Below, one piece after another: positions 1 to 7,982 of a stretch of 64,000 nt of DNA. Each line of letters opens with the position of its first letter. The first letter of the stretch is position 1. The position numbers were made by a program, and so were the translations under genes. Source of the DNA: Ereboglobus sp. PH5-10 (lineage in GTDB: Bacteria; Verrucomicrobiota; Verrucomicrobiia; Opitutales; Opitutaceae); NCBI RefSeq assembly GCF_029504735.1, contig NZ_JAQFIP010000002.1:248001-312000 (forward strand), read 5' to 3'. The notes below the pieces were generated by a model. It did no database searches and was not told the DNA's origin. It was given only the letters and a program-made list of their open reading frames with translations.

Positions 1-83
1 CGACACGCGAATTTTCACGCAAAAAACATTTTTGCGCCCCTCTCAAACACTCGGCTCGCATGTCGCAAAAAAATTACTATGAG

Positions 84-90
84 AGGAGGT
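84..90 (+). promoter_or_regulatory. Strong Shine-Dalgarno for the zinc-ribbon gene
   Basis: AGGAGGT, 5 bases before the ATG at 96. It fixes the start of the FmdB-type gene. It also stands out because most T6SS genes later in the window lack any purine-rich site. Confidence 0.8.
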
Positions 91-95
91 TTTTT

Positions 96-368
96 ATGCC
101 AACCTACGATTACGTCTGCCCGAAATGCGGCTTCGAATTTGAAGCCTTCCAGTCGATGAGCGACAAGCCGCTCACCAAGTGCCCGTCGTGCAAAAAAACG
201 GGCGTCAAGCGGCTTATCGGCCCCGGCGCCGGTTTTGTGTTCAAGGGAACGGGATTCTACGAGACCGACTTCAAAACAAAAAAAGGCAAACCGCCCGTCG
301 AGTCCGCGCCCAAGCAGACAAAGGCGTGCGACAGCTGCGCCTGCAAAAACGCCGGCAAATCAAAATAA
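96..368 (+). CDS. FmdB-type zinc-ribbon protein
   Basis: A small 90-residue protein. It opens with the pattern MPTYDYVCPKCGFEFE, the hallmark of the FmdB/CxxC_CxxC_SSSS putative regulatory family. Two CxxC pairs (CPKCG near residue 9 and CPSCK near residue 29) would bind one zinc. A third Cys cluster (CDSCAC) sits in the Lys-rich tail. The family was named from a regulator of formamidase expression, but its general biochemical role is unclear. I chose the ATG at 96 over the in-frame ATG at 60 because a near-perfect Shine-Dalgarno (AGGAGGT, 84-90) lies 5 bases upstream and family members begin with MPxYxYxC. The next gene starts 4 bases after the stop, so the two are probably cotranscribed. 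Confidence 0.85.
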   Translation: MPTYDYVCPKCGFEFEAFQSMSDKPLTKCPSCKKTGVKRLIGPGAGFVFKGTGFYETDFKTKKGKPPVESAPKQTKACDSCACKNAGKSK

Positions 369-371
369 CGC

Positions 372-1061
372 GTGCCCTCGCCCTCCCCCCGCCCCTCCCG
401 CCTCTGGCCTGACGTCATCCTTGCCGCCGTCGCATTAATCGCGGGCGGCGCGCTCGCCTGCGCCTGCCTGGTTTTCAAGCCGGTCACGATCATTCCGGGC
501 GATTCGTCCCCGCCGCAAAACACACGCGAGGTTTATTACGCCCAAGGTTCGCGGGATCGCGCCAAGGGCGCGTCGTGGATTCGCAAACGCGCCGCGCTTC
601 TCGCCGCCGCGCCGGGCGTGATCACATTGAACGAGGACGAGCTCAACACCTGGTTCGCCGCGAGCTCGCGCGCACGACAAGCCCGCCGCTCCGGAACGAC
701 CGCGCCCGCCCCTCAACTCGACTTCCGCATCGACGACAATCTGCTGCAAGTGGCCGCCCCCGTCATCGTGCAAACGCCCGCCGGCAAACGAACGGTGCTC
801 ATGCGGATGCGCGGCAACTTTGAGCGCGTCGCGGCCAATCCCGACACCGGCCTGCCCAGCGTGATCATGTATGCGCCGCGCGAGGCCCACGCCGGCTCGC
901 TGCCGCTGCACCGCATTCCCGGCGCAACCGCGTGGCTCATTTCAAAAGTGCTCCAATCCCAAACACCGCCTGGCGAGGCGCTCGCCGCTTGGAGAAAAAT
1001 CGAGCGCGTCACAATCGCCGGACGCGAATTGCGCATCATTATTTCAAACACGAACGAATAA
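372..1061 (+). CDS. Membrane-anchored protein of unknown function
   Basis: A 229-residue protein starting at GTG 372, 4 bases after the zinc-ribbon stop. One N-terminal hydrophobic segment (about residues 14-36, LAAVALIAGGALACACLVF) is followed by a soluble region, suggesting a single-pass anchor with an extracytoplasmic domain. Residues 75-100 contain ITLNEDELNTWF, and the remainder reads as a mixed alpha/beta domain. I do not recognise the family. No clear ribosome site precedes the GTG, so translational coupling to the upstream gene is likely. The FKBP gene follows after 58 bases. The reading frame looks real, with the high-GC codon bias of its neighbours; the function is unknown. Confidence 0.6.
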   Translation: MPSPSPRPSRLWPDVILAAVALIAGGALACACLVFKPVTIIPGDSSPPQNTREVYYAQGSRDRAKGASWIRKRAALLAAAPGVITLNEDELNTWFAASSRARQARRSGTTAPAPQLDFRIDDNLLQVAAPVIVQTPAGKRTVLMRMRGNFERVAANPDTGLPSVIMYAPREAHAGSLPLHRIPGATAWLISKVLQSQTPPGEALAAWRKIERVTIAGRELRIIISNTNE

Positions 1062-1119
1062 AATTGCTGACAGCCGGGGATTGACGCCAGAAAGTGCGCC
1101 TGCAGAAAAACCTTTCGAC

Positions 1120-1677
1120 ATGCGTTTGCTCAAATTACTCGCCGCCCTTTTGATCCTAGCCACGCCCGCCGCGCTCCACGCGCAACGCGAAAAGCTGCCG
1201 CCAGCCGATCTCGAATACGTTGAGAAAACCTGGCCGGACGCCCAAATCACCTCCACGGGCATGCGCACAATCGTCATGCAAACCGGCACTGGTGAAAAAG
1301 CCGAGCGCGGCGACCGTGTCAGCGTTCTCTACAAAGGCATGCTGCTCAACGGAACTGTTTTCGACCAGACGCGCAGCGCCGATCACCCGTTCACATTCCG
1401 CGTCGGCCGCGGCGAGGTCATCGAAGGCTGGGAGGAAGGCATCCCGATGATGCGCGTCGGGGAAAAACGCCTCCTTATCATCCCCTTTGAACTCGGCTAC
1501 GGCACGCGCGGCGACCCCCCGAAAATTCCGCGCCGCTCGACCCTGGTTTTTGAGGTTGAATTGGTGAAAGTTGTGAAACCCGATCCGGAAACCCAGATCG
1601 AGAAGACCCCGATTGCGCCGCGCGCGAAAAAGAAGGACACCGGTCCCGTGACCAACGTCCCACCGGTCAAAAACTGA
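1120..1677 (+). CDS. Exported FKBP-type peptidyl-prolyl cis-trans isomerase
   Basis: A 185-residue protein. It has a classic signal peptide (MRLLKLLAALLILATPAALHA, cut near residue 21) and one FKBP domain at about residues 60-150. The FKBP hallmarks are present in order: VLYKG, GTVFD, VIEGWEEG, LIIP, GYG and STLVFEVEL. The tail is Lys/Pro-rich. The enzyme isomerises Xaa-Pro bonds, here in an exported protein-folding role. The frame is open from 871, but the ATG at 1120 starts directly at the signal peptide and is the sensible start. A perfect GC palindrome (1679-1692) follows the stop and may form a hairpin. Confidence 0.88.
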   Translation: MRLLKLLAALLILATPAALHAQREKLPPADLEYVEKTWPDAQITSTGMRTIVMQTGTGEKAERGDRVSVLYKGMLLNGTVFDQTRSADHPFTFRVGRGEVIEGWEEGIPMMRVGEKRLLIIPFELGYGTRGDPPKIPRRSTLVFEVELVKVVKPDPETQIEKTPIAPRAKKKDTGPVTNVPPVKN

Positions 1678-1678
1678 C

Positions 1679-1692
1679 GCAAGCGCGCTTGC
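1679..1692. terminator. GC palindrome after the FKBP gene
   Basis: GCAAGCGCGCTTGC is a perfect 14-base palindrome that begins over the stop region of the FKBP gene. No T-run follows, so a role as a Rho-independent terminator is only possible. Confidence 0.25.
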
Positions 1693-1856
1693 GCGCCGAA
1701 AGACGCCGCCGGTGAAAAGTTCGCGTTTTGTCAGCCATGCCGAAGCGCGCGAGGGGAGTTGCGCGCGGAGAAAACAAAACTCGATTCATTTCGCCATCGC
1801 CTGTTTTATTCAGGCGTTTCCTTTCGCCATTCGCACAAGGAACCATCCGTTTTCCG

Positions 1857-3515
1857 ATGCCTGATTTCACCAACATCAAACATTCAACCGACGCCGCCAG
1901 ACCAATGGGCGCCGACACCTCCTCGCTGCTTTCCGCCAGCTCCGGAATAATCGCCCCGGCATCAGGCTCTCGCGAACCGCTCTTCAACTGGCTCACGCAA
2001 CGCGCCGCCGGCGTGCTCATGCACCCGACCTCGTTGCCGGGCGCGCAAGGCATCGGCGTTCTCAGCGACGACGCCATCGACCCGTGGCTCGCGTTTTTGG
2101 GCGACGCCGGATTTCGCTACTGGCAGGTTTGCCCGCTCGGCCCAACCGGTTACGGCGATTCACCTTACCAGTGTTTCTCCGCCTTCGCCGGCAACCCGTA
2201 TCTCATCGACCTGCAAGTCCTGCAAAAACACGGGCTCCTCGAAAGCGCCGACATCGCGCCGCTCACCGCCCTGCCCCGCGACCATGTCGATTTCGGCTGG
2301 CTCTACGCCGCCAAATGGAAGGCGCTGCACCGCGCCTACGAAAACTTCAGCAACAAAACGAGCATCACACACGCAGCCGCAACCACCCTTCCCTACGGTG
2401 ATTACGACGAATTTCTGAAAAAGCACGCCGACTGGCTCGAACCCTACGCGCTCTTCCAAGCGCTCAAGGAGCATCACAACCCGCTCCCGTGGTGGAGCTG
2501 GCCGGAGGAAATCCGCTTCTATGACAAAGCGCGCGCCGCCGCCCTGCCGCGGGACGTTTTAACCCGTGCCAAGGCCCACGCGTTTTTCCAATACCTCTTC
2601 CACGGCCAATGGGCCCGCGTGCGCGCCAAGGCCGCGCGCCTCGGCATCGAAATCATCGGCGACGCGCCCATCTTTGTCGCCCGCGACAGCGCCGATGTAT
2701 GGGCGAATCCCGAACTCTTCCAAATCGACGAAAACACGGGCGAACCGCTCGCCGTCGCCGGAGTGCCGCCCGATTATTTCTCCGCCGACGGACAACTCTG
2801 GGGCAATCCGCTCTACGCCTGGGAAAAACACGCCGCCACCGGATACGCTTGGTGGATTCGCCGCCTCGCGGTGAACTTCGAGCTGTGCGATGTCCTGCGC
2901 CTCGATCACTTCCGCGGCTTCGACACCTACTGGTCGATCCCCGCCGACGCGCCGACAGCCAAGACCGGCGAATGGCAGCAGGGCCCCGGCCTCGCCTTCT
3001 TCGAAAAAGTCCGCGCCGCCCTGCCCCGCGCCAAAATCATCGCCGAGGATCTCGGCGAGCTCATGCCCTCGGTCATCGAGTTGCGCGACGCCACGGGGCT
3101 CCCCGGCATGGTCATCCTGCAATTCGCCTTCGGCGGCAAAGCCGACAACCTCTACCTGCCGCACAACCATCATCACAACAGCGTCGTTTATCCCGGCACG
3201 CACGACAACGACACGACGCTCGGCTGGTATCGCGCCGCCGGCAACGAATCCGCCGCCGATCACGTGCGCCGCTACCTCCGCGTCAACGGCAGCGAAATCG
3301 GCTGGGATTTCGTGCGCTCCGCCTACGCCTCCGTGTGCAACCTCGCCGTCATTCCGCTGCAAGACCTCATGAGCCTCGGCAGCGAGGCGCGGTTTAACAC
3401 TCCCGGCGTTGCTGCCGGCAACTGGCAATGGCGTTATACCGCGCAGCAACTGGAAAACGTGCACAGGGAAAGCGCGGGGTATTTGAAATCAATCGGCGAA
3501 CTCCACGGACGCTGA
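1857..3515 (+). CDS. malQ: 4-alpha-glucanotransferase (amylomaltase, GH77)
   Basis: About 552 residues, usual for the short bacterial GH77 type. It transfers alpha-1,4-glucan segments between maltodextrins in cytoplasmic glycogen and maltose metabolism. GH77 landmarks: GVLMHPTSLPG near the start, VCPLGPTGYGDSPYQ, the nucleophile Asp in LRLDHFRGF (about residue 350), the acid/base Glu in IIAEDLGE (about 397), and the transition-state Asp in GTHDND (about 450). The 47- and 53-residue spacings between them fit the family. The frame is open from 1728. I prefer ATG 1857 because the family homology starts well after it, but the ATG at 1905 is also possible. There is no sign of an operon with T6SS genes. 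Confidence 0.92.
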   Translation: MPDFTNIKHSTDAARPMGADTSSLLSASSGIIAPASGSREPLFNWLTQRAAGVLMHPTSLPGAQGIGVLSDDAIDPWLAFLGDAGFRYWQVCPLGPTGYGDSPYQCFSAFAGNPYLIDLQVLQKHGLLESADIAPLTALPRDHVDFGWLYAAKWKALHRAYENFSNKTSITHAAATTLPYGDYDEFLKKHADWLEPYALFQALKEHHNPLPWWSWPEEIRFYDKARAAALPRDVLTRAKAHAFFQYLFHGQWARVRAKAARLGIEIIGDAPIFVARDSADVWANPELFQIDENTGEPLAVAGVPPDYFSADGQLWGNPLYAWEKHAATGYAWWIRRLAVNFELCDVLRLDHFRGFDTYWSIPADAPTAKTGEWQQGPGLAFFEKVRAALPRAKIIAEDLGELMPSVIELRDATGLPGMVILQFAFGGKADNLYLPHNHHHNSVVYPGTHDNDTTLGWYRAAGNESAADHVRRYLRVNGSEIGWDFVRSAYASVCNLAVIPLQDLMSLGSEARFNTPGVAAGNWQWRYTAQQLENVHRESAGYLKSIGELHGR

Positions 3516-3544
3516 CGGAAACACAACGCAGACAATTATAATAA

Positions 3545-4399
3545 ATGTCCGTTCAACCAGAGCATTTCAAAAACAACAGCCTCGTAGGGGCGCACCTTGC
3601 GTGCGTCCTCGCGTCCGACCGCGTTGTGAATACGCACGCAAACAGTCTTTCGCATACGAGGGCGCACGCAAGGTGCGCCCCTACAAAACGCTTATTCTCT
3701 TTTTTCGTATTAAATTGTATTATATGCGCATTCCTGCAGGCGAATTTGGTCGTCGAACCCGATTACGCCATGACGGAGGAAAATGTTACTGTGGGATGCT
3801 CTAACCAAAAAATTGTCGTCACAGGCTATTATAAATTTATAAAAATTCAAAAGAAACATAAACCTGCCCAGCATGGGCAATCGCGATCAGACACGCATTT
3901 TGAAATAAAACTTCCCGTTCCCGTTCCCAAAAGCATAAAAACAGCAGAAGGGCTGATAGAGAAAATAAACCCGGTGCTGCAATACAATGACAAGGAATAC
4001 CGCCCTAAATATGAAAGCAACGGAGCCACCATCATAACCAATATCGAGTTGTTTCCGAACGCATACTGCGCCCTCTTTCGCTTTAATATTCCGGTTAAAA
4101 TTTTAAAGCAGGAGGCAGTATTTTCAATTCACTATGACCAACCGATTATAGAAATTGATGGAAAGTCTCATGCAAGTTACGTTCCATTTATTCCCTATGC
4201 CGGAGAAGTGAAATTGGACGAAAATGCGTTTGTCATCACATTTGAGGCGCGGACTGGCGTAACATTGCAATTGCGTGATCCGGCGACGCACAAAGTCATT
4301 CAAAAAAAAGCGGATCAAGTTTCGCTCAAAGCCGAAAACGGAAAAATTATTTATGTGGAAATTATTCCGTCAAGTGACTCCTCTACAATATCACAATGA
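3545..4399 (+). CDS. AT-richer exported protein of unknown function, 5' end fused to a repeat
   Basis: The open frame gives 284 residues from ATG 3545. Residues 14-47 are encoded by a 101-bp inverted-repeat element (3584-3684) that recurs at 26197. Just after the element comes a signal-peptide-like stretch (KRLFSFFVLNCIICAFLQANL), so the original start was probably lost or replaced when the element arrived. The next in-frame ATG is 3770, which would omit the hydrophobic segment. The mature part is beta-rich (repeated hydrophobic strands such as AVFSIHYDQPIIEI) and matches no family I recognise. Codon use is clearly more AT-rich than the flanking genes. The stop overlaps the next ATG (ATGA, 4396-4399), so it is translationally coupled to the ABC ATPase and may be its partner. 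Confidence 0.55.
   Translation: MSVQPEHFKNNSLVGAHLACVLASDRVVNTHANSLSHTRAHARCAPTKRLFSFFVLNCIICAFLQANLVVEPDYAMTEENVTVGCSNQKIVVTGYYKFIKIQKKHKPAQHGQSRSDTHFEIKLPVPVPKSIKTAEGLIEKINPVLQYNDKEYRPKYESNGATIITNIELFPNAYCALFRFNIPVKILKQEAVFSIHYDQPIIEIDGKSHASYVPFIPYAGEVKLDENAFVITFEARTGVTLQLRDPATHKVIQKKADQVSLKAENGKIIYVEIIPSSDSSTISQ
3584..3684. repeat. 101-bp inverted-repeat element, copy 1
   Basis: The arms read GTAGGGGCGCACCTTGCG at the left and its near-perfect reverse complement ending in GTGCGCCCCTAC at the right, with a less conserved centre. A second copy of exactly the same length lies at 26197-26297. It resembles a REP/MITE-like non-autonomous element. Here it lies inside an open reading frame. Confidence 0.75.
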
Positions 4400-5370
4400 T
4401 CGAAGTCCGAAATCTCACGCGCGTCTTTCGCACCTATAAAAAGCGGCCCGGTTTTCTGGGCGGCATTTACGGGTTGTTCAAACGCGACTTTGAGGAGATC
4501 GCCGCGGCGAAGGATGTTTCGTTTGATATTTCCGAGGGCGAGTTTGTCGGGTTCCTCGGACCCAACGGCGCAGGAAAAACCACGACGCTCAAGATGCTCT
4601 CGGGGCTCATTTTTCCGACGAGCGGCACGGCGCGCGTCGCCGGTTTCGATCCCACGCGGCGCGAGTCCGCCTACCGTCGCATTTTTGCGCTCGTGCTCGG
4701 ACAGAAAAACCAGCTCTGGTGGGACTTGCCCGCCATCGAGTCGTTTCAACTGCTCCGCCATATCTACGGGCTGCCCGCCGACAGCTTCAAAAGCACGCTC
4801 GACGAGCTCGTCGAACGGCTCGGCGTCGGCCACAAGCTCAACGTCATGGTGCGCGAACTCTCGCTCGGCGAACGCATGAAAATGGAGCTCATCGCCGCCC
4901 TGCTCCACCGCCCGCGCGTCCTTTTTCTCGACGAGCCCACCATCGGGCTCGATGTCGTTTCGCAAAAAGCCGTCCGCCAGTTTTTGCGCGAATACAACCG
5001 CCGGCACAATGTCACCATCCTGCTGACGAGCCACTACATGGCCGACATCCAGGAACTCTGCGACCGCGTGATCGTGATTCATCGCGGGACAAAAATCTAC
5101 GATGGCGCGCTCGACCGGCTTGAGGCCGGTTCCGGCGCCCGCGGCAAAATCATAAAATTCCTCCCCCAGCCCGGCGCGTTTCCCGAAAACTGGACCTCGC
5201 GCCACGGACAGGCCGTGCGCGACAAGGACGGACACATCACGCTCAGCGTTCCCGCCGCGGACATTGTCGCCGTTTCGCAGGAAATTCTTTCCGCCGGCAG
5301 TGTCGCGGACATCACCATTGAGGACGTCCCGCTTGAGGACGTGATCGCCGAGCTTTTTTCTTCGCAGTAA
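4396..5370 (+). CDS. ABC-2-type transporter ATP-binding protein
   Basis: A 324-residue ATPase. Walker A is GPNGAGKT (residues 55-62), the signature is LSLGERMKMEL (from residue 155), and Walker B is LFLDEPTIGLD (from residue 176). The switch region is LLTSHYMADI. The QKNQLWWDLPAIESFQLLRHIYG region and the C-terminal domain of about 80 residues resemble ATPases that energise ABC-2 exporters. Such ATPases normally sit next to two permease genes, but none is present: the upstream neighbour overlaps by ATGA and is not polytopic, and more than 500 non-coding bases follow. The substrate is unknown and the permeases may be encoded elsewhere. Confidence 0.85.
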   Translation: MIEVRNLTRVFRTYKKRPGFLGGIYGLFKRDFEEIAAAKDVSFDISEGEFVGFLGPNGAGKTTTLKMLSGLIFPTSGTARVAGFDPTRRESAYRRIFALVLGQKNQLWWDLPAIESFQLLRHIYGLPADSFKSTLDELVERLGVGHKLNVMVRELSLGERMKMELIAALLHRPRVLFLDEPTIGLDVVSQKAVRQFLREYNRRHNVTILLTSHYMADIQELCDRVIVIHRGTKIYDGALDRLEAGSGARGKIIKFLPQPGAFPENWTSRHGQAVRDKDGHITLSVPAADIVAVSQEILSAGSVADITIEDVPLEDVIAELFSSQ

Positions 5371-5530
5371 CACAATTTGCGAGATGGTTTTGTTTTTTTA
5401 ACGGGTAGGGCGTGCTCGCCGAGCGCGCTGAGAACTACGGGCGGTGCGGGCTTTTGGGTATTTCGAAAATCGAAAAATTTCCCGGTAAACCCTGTCACGC
5501 GCGCATTCGCCTGCGTCGCGCCAAGGCCGT

Positions 5531-5563
5531 GTGATTACAAAAAAATCCAAAGTTTGTAATTAC
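5531..5563. promoter_or_regulatory. Operator-like palindrome 1 (ATTACAA-N13-TTGTAAT)
   Basis: ATTACAA (5534-5540) and TTGTAAT (5554-5560) are perfect inverted arms separated by 13 bases. Outer bases GTG/TAC extend the symmetry by two more pairs. The same arms and spacing occur at 31531-31557 and 60428-60454. The arms are 20 bases apart, two helical turns, as expected for a dimeric regulator. The following bases (ACCTTCCCATTGAC) also match copy 2 closely. Confidence 0.7.
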
Positions 5564-5700
5564 CTTCCCATTGACGGTATTTGCGGCCGGTCGCTTTTTA
5601 CAGGCATCCCACCACCTGAAAAACCTCCTCAAACCGTGTTCACCTATTTCCTCAACACGCAATTTCTTCAATCACCACTTAGGGCTGCCACACGATGGAA

Positions 5701-5763
5701 CTTCCCGACAGGGAAGCGGGTGGATGCGGCCCTTGCAGGGGGGCCGGCGGGCGGCTCCCCTGC
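5701..5763. other. Paired stem-loops upstream of the TssBC-fusion gene
   Basis: Hairpin one is CTTCCC-GACA-GGGAAG (5701-5716), a perfect 6-bp stem. Hairpin two pairs GCAGGGG (5735-5741) with CCCCTGC (5757-5763) around a GC-rich loop. They could form a structured 5' leader or a small RNA. No T-run follows either. Confidence 0.35.
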
Positions 5764-5918
5764 AGAATTTTTCGCAAACACAAGTCATTTACAACTCAAT
5801 GACATAAACAAATCTCGACGACCTCGATTCAGCTCCTTAAATATGTGCGCAACCTAGGGGCGTGTTTTCCCAATAGTCTTTTGCAGAGCGCCTTAAATCC
5901 ACCCTTCCATCCATCATT

Positions 5919-7877
5919 ATGAGCGACGACGATAAATCACTCGAAGACCTCCTCGCCGAACTCGGCGATTCCGGCGACGATTCCGCATCCTCCTCCGCAT
6001 CGGACGACACTTCACTCGACGATCTCCTAAAAAGTCTCGGCGGCGACGACACGCCTTCCGCCGACTCCGGCGACAGCGAATCGAGCGACGACGACCTCGA
6101 CAGCCTTCTCGCCGGACTCGGCGGTGATGACGATTCATCGTCGTCGTCCTCCTCCGACAGCGACAGCTCGTCCGGCGGCGACTCCGATCTCGACAGCTTG
6201 CTCGCGGGTCTCGATGGCGATGACGATTCGTCCGCATCGTCATCCGATGATTCTTCATTCGATGATTCGTCTGATTCTTCGGATGAGGATTCTCCCGCGC
6301 CCGCCGCTCCGCCGCGCGAAGCACCGAAAGCCTCCACCGGCTCCGGCGTGAAACCTTCGCTCTCCGCCACTCTCGGCGTCCGTTCCGCGCCGAAGGCGCA
6401 CCCCGGCTCGAAGCAGCCGCTCGTCATCGCGCTGATCGGCGATTTCACAGGACGCGTCAGCCGCGGCGTTGTCGAGCCGCTCGCCGACCGCAAGGGCTAC
6501 CTCGTCGATCTCGATTCGCACGACGAGCTCTACGAAAAACTTTCCCCGACCCTCACCATCGAGGACCCCGGCGCGCCCGGCACCAAGGTCGAGCTCACGT
6601 TCAACGAACTCGACGATTTCCACCCCGACCAGTTCTACAAAAAATTCCCCGGCATCCAGAATCTCCGCACGCTGCGTCCGCAGCTTCTCTCGTCCGCCTC
6701 GCTCGCGAAGGCCGCCGCGCAACTCCAGAAACTCCTCGGCACGCCGCTCCCGAAGGCTCCGCGCCGCAGCTCCGGCGCGCGTCCCGGCGAGACCACCGAG
6801 CAAACGCTCGAGCGCCTTCTCAAGAAAAAGCCCGCCGCCAAAAAAGGCGCGGCTCCGGCGGCAAAGGCGTCCACGGCCACGCAGGCGGTCGAGGCGCTCA
6901 TCAAGCAGGCCGTCGCCGACAACGTCGTCAAGAACCCCACCGCGCACCAGCAACAACTCGTCGCCGCGCTCGACGCCGCGTGCGCCGTGCGCCTCCGCGC
7001 CATTCTCTCGAATCCGCGCTTCCAGGCGCTTGAATCCGCGTGGCGCTCGATCGACATGCTCGTGCGCCTTTTCGACGACGGCGACCGCATCAAACTTCTC
7101 GTTTACGATGTCTCGAAGGAGGAAATCGCCTTCGACCTCACCAAGAACGGCGACAACCCGACCGAGACCGAGCTCCACAAAATGATCCGCGACACCATCG
7201 CGGAAAACCAGTGGATGGCCGCGTTTTGCATGCACACCTTCGGCGATTCGCCCGACGATCTCGCGCGCACCAAAAAGCTCGCAGCGGTCTTCGCCGCGAA
7301 CCAGACGCCAATCATCGCCGCGGGGCATCCCTTCGCGCTCGGTTGCGCCAGTTTCGCCACGCAACCCGATCCCGACGACTGGACAAAAACAAAGGACACC
7401 GACATCGGCGCCGCGCTCAAGGCCCTCCGCGAAAGCCCGGACGCCGCCTACCTCGCGCTCGCCATGCCGCGCGTCCTCATGCGCCTGCCCTACGGCAAGA
7501 CGACCGATCCCATCGCGCCCTTCCCCTTCGAGGAAATCGAGTCGCCCGACCAGCACGAGCAATACCTCTGGGCGAGCCCCGCGGTGCTTGTTGCCCGCAT
7601 GTATCTTGAGCGCTTCAAGCAAAAGGGCTGGGGCATGGACCTCGACGCGGGCGAAACGCTCGGCGACATTCCCGTTTTCCACTTTAAGGAAAAAGGCGAA
7701 TCCAAGATGATGCCCTGCGCCGAGGCGTGGCTCACCGAGCGCGCCGCCGTCGCCGTGTCGAACGCCGGTTTCATACCGATCCTCTCGATCAAGAACTCCG
7801 ACTCCATCCGCCTCGGACGCATCAACTCCATCTCCGTTGACAACGCGCCCCTGGCGCTCCGCGTGCCGAAAAACTGA
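5919..7877 (+). CDS. TssB-TssC fusion-type sheath paralogue with acidic repeat tail
   Basis: A 652-residue protein. Residues 1-130 are Asp/Ser-rich and carry four copies of an LxxLLAxLG motif (starting at L8, L33, L60 and L91). Residues 165-265 resemble TssB: PLVIALIGDFTGRV...PLADRK is followed by a strand ending in ELTFNELDDFHPDQF, as in the stand-alone TssB at 58266. An Ala/Lys linker follows. Residues 320-652 resemble TssC: RFQALESAWRSIDMLV, MPRVLMRLPYGK, and FIPILSIKNSDSIRLG. Canonical tssB and tssC are also present in the window, so this is an extra sheath-type protein, perhaps forming a cap, adaptor or alternative sheath segment. It is the first gene of T6SS arm 1, 358 bases after palindrome 1. 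Confidence 0.8.
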   Translation: MSDDDKSLEDLLAELGDSGDDSASSSASDDTSLDDLLKSLGGDDTPSADSGDSESSDDDLDSLLAGLGGDDDSSSSSSSDSDSSSGGDSDLDSLLAGLDGDDDSSASSSDDSSFDDSSDSSDEDSPAPAAPPREAPKASTGSGVKPSLSATLGVRSAPKAHPGSKQPLVIALIGDFTGRVSRGVVEPLADRKGYLVDLDSHDELYEKLSPTLTIEDPGAPGTKVELTFNELDDFHPDQFYKKFPGIQNLRTLRPQLLSSASLAKAAAQLQKLLGTPLPKAPRRSSGARPGETTEQTLERLLKKKPAAKKGAAPAAKASTATQAVEALIKQAVADNVVKNPTAHQQQLVAALDAACAVRLRAILSNPRFQALESAWRSIDMLVRLFDDGDRIKLLVYDVSKEEIAFDLTKNGDNPTETELHKMIRDTIAENQWMAAFCMHTFGDSPDDLARTKKLAAVFAANQTPIIAAGHPFALGCASFATQPDPDDWTKTKDTDIGAALKALRESPDAAYLALAMPRVLMRLPYGKTTDPIAPFPFEEIESPDQHEQYLWASPAVLVARMYLERFKQKGWGMDLDAGETLGDIPVFHFKEKGESKMMPCAEAWLTERAAVAVSNAGFIPILSIKNSDSIRLGRINSISVDNAPLALRVPKN

Positions 7878-7898
7878 ACCACCGACCTGCATCGACTT

Positions 7899-7928
7899 GT
7901 GCCGACTTGAGTCGTTTTAAGTCGGCAC
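7899..7928. repeat. Intergenic hairpin of the CGACTTAA family, copy 1
   Basis: GTGCCGACTT (7899-7908) pairs perfectly with AAGTCGGCAC (7919-7928) around a 10-base loop. It lies just after the fusion gene stop. Related words recur at 12536, 17589 and 24948. Confidence 0.65.
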
Positions 7929-7982
7929 ATGGCGCGACAGCGCCCAATCCAAAATCCGCATTCCAAAATCCAAAATCGCCAC

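Larger units (their letters stand above)
5371..5918. other. 548-bp non-coding region before the first T6SS operon
   Basis: No convincing gene. It contains the long palindrome at 5531-5563, a block TTGAC at 5571 shared with the tpsB upstream region, and two stem-loops around 5701-5763. The sequence becomes AT-richer towards the ATG at 5919. It probably holds the promoter and regulatory sites of the T6SS operon. Confidence 0.6.

Noticed and set aside
4351-5373. A minus-strand open frame opposite the ABC ATPase
   Set aside because: The plus strand encodes all ABC ATPase motifs; the minus translation has none.
5531-5563. CIRCE or FNR-type site
   Set aside because: The arms and the 13-base spacer do not match TTAGCACTC-N9-GAGTGCTAA or TTGAT-N4-ATCAA.
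5377-5857. Small open frames in the gap before 5919
   Set aside because: Short frames of 60-108 codons with no start context, mixed composition and overlap with the palindrome and hairpins; not convincing genes.
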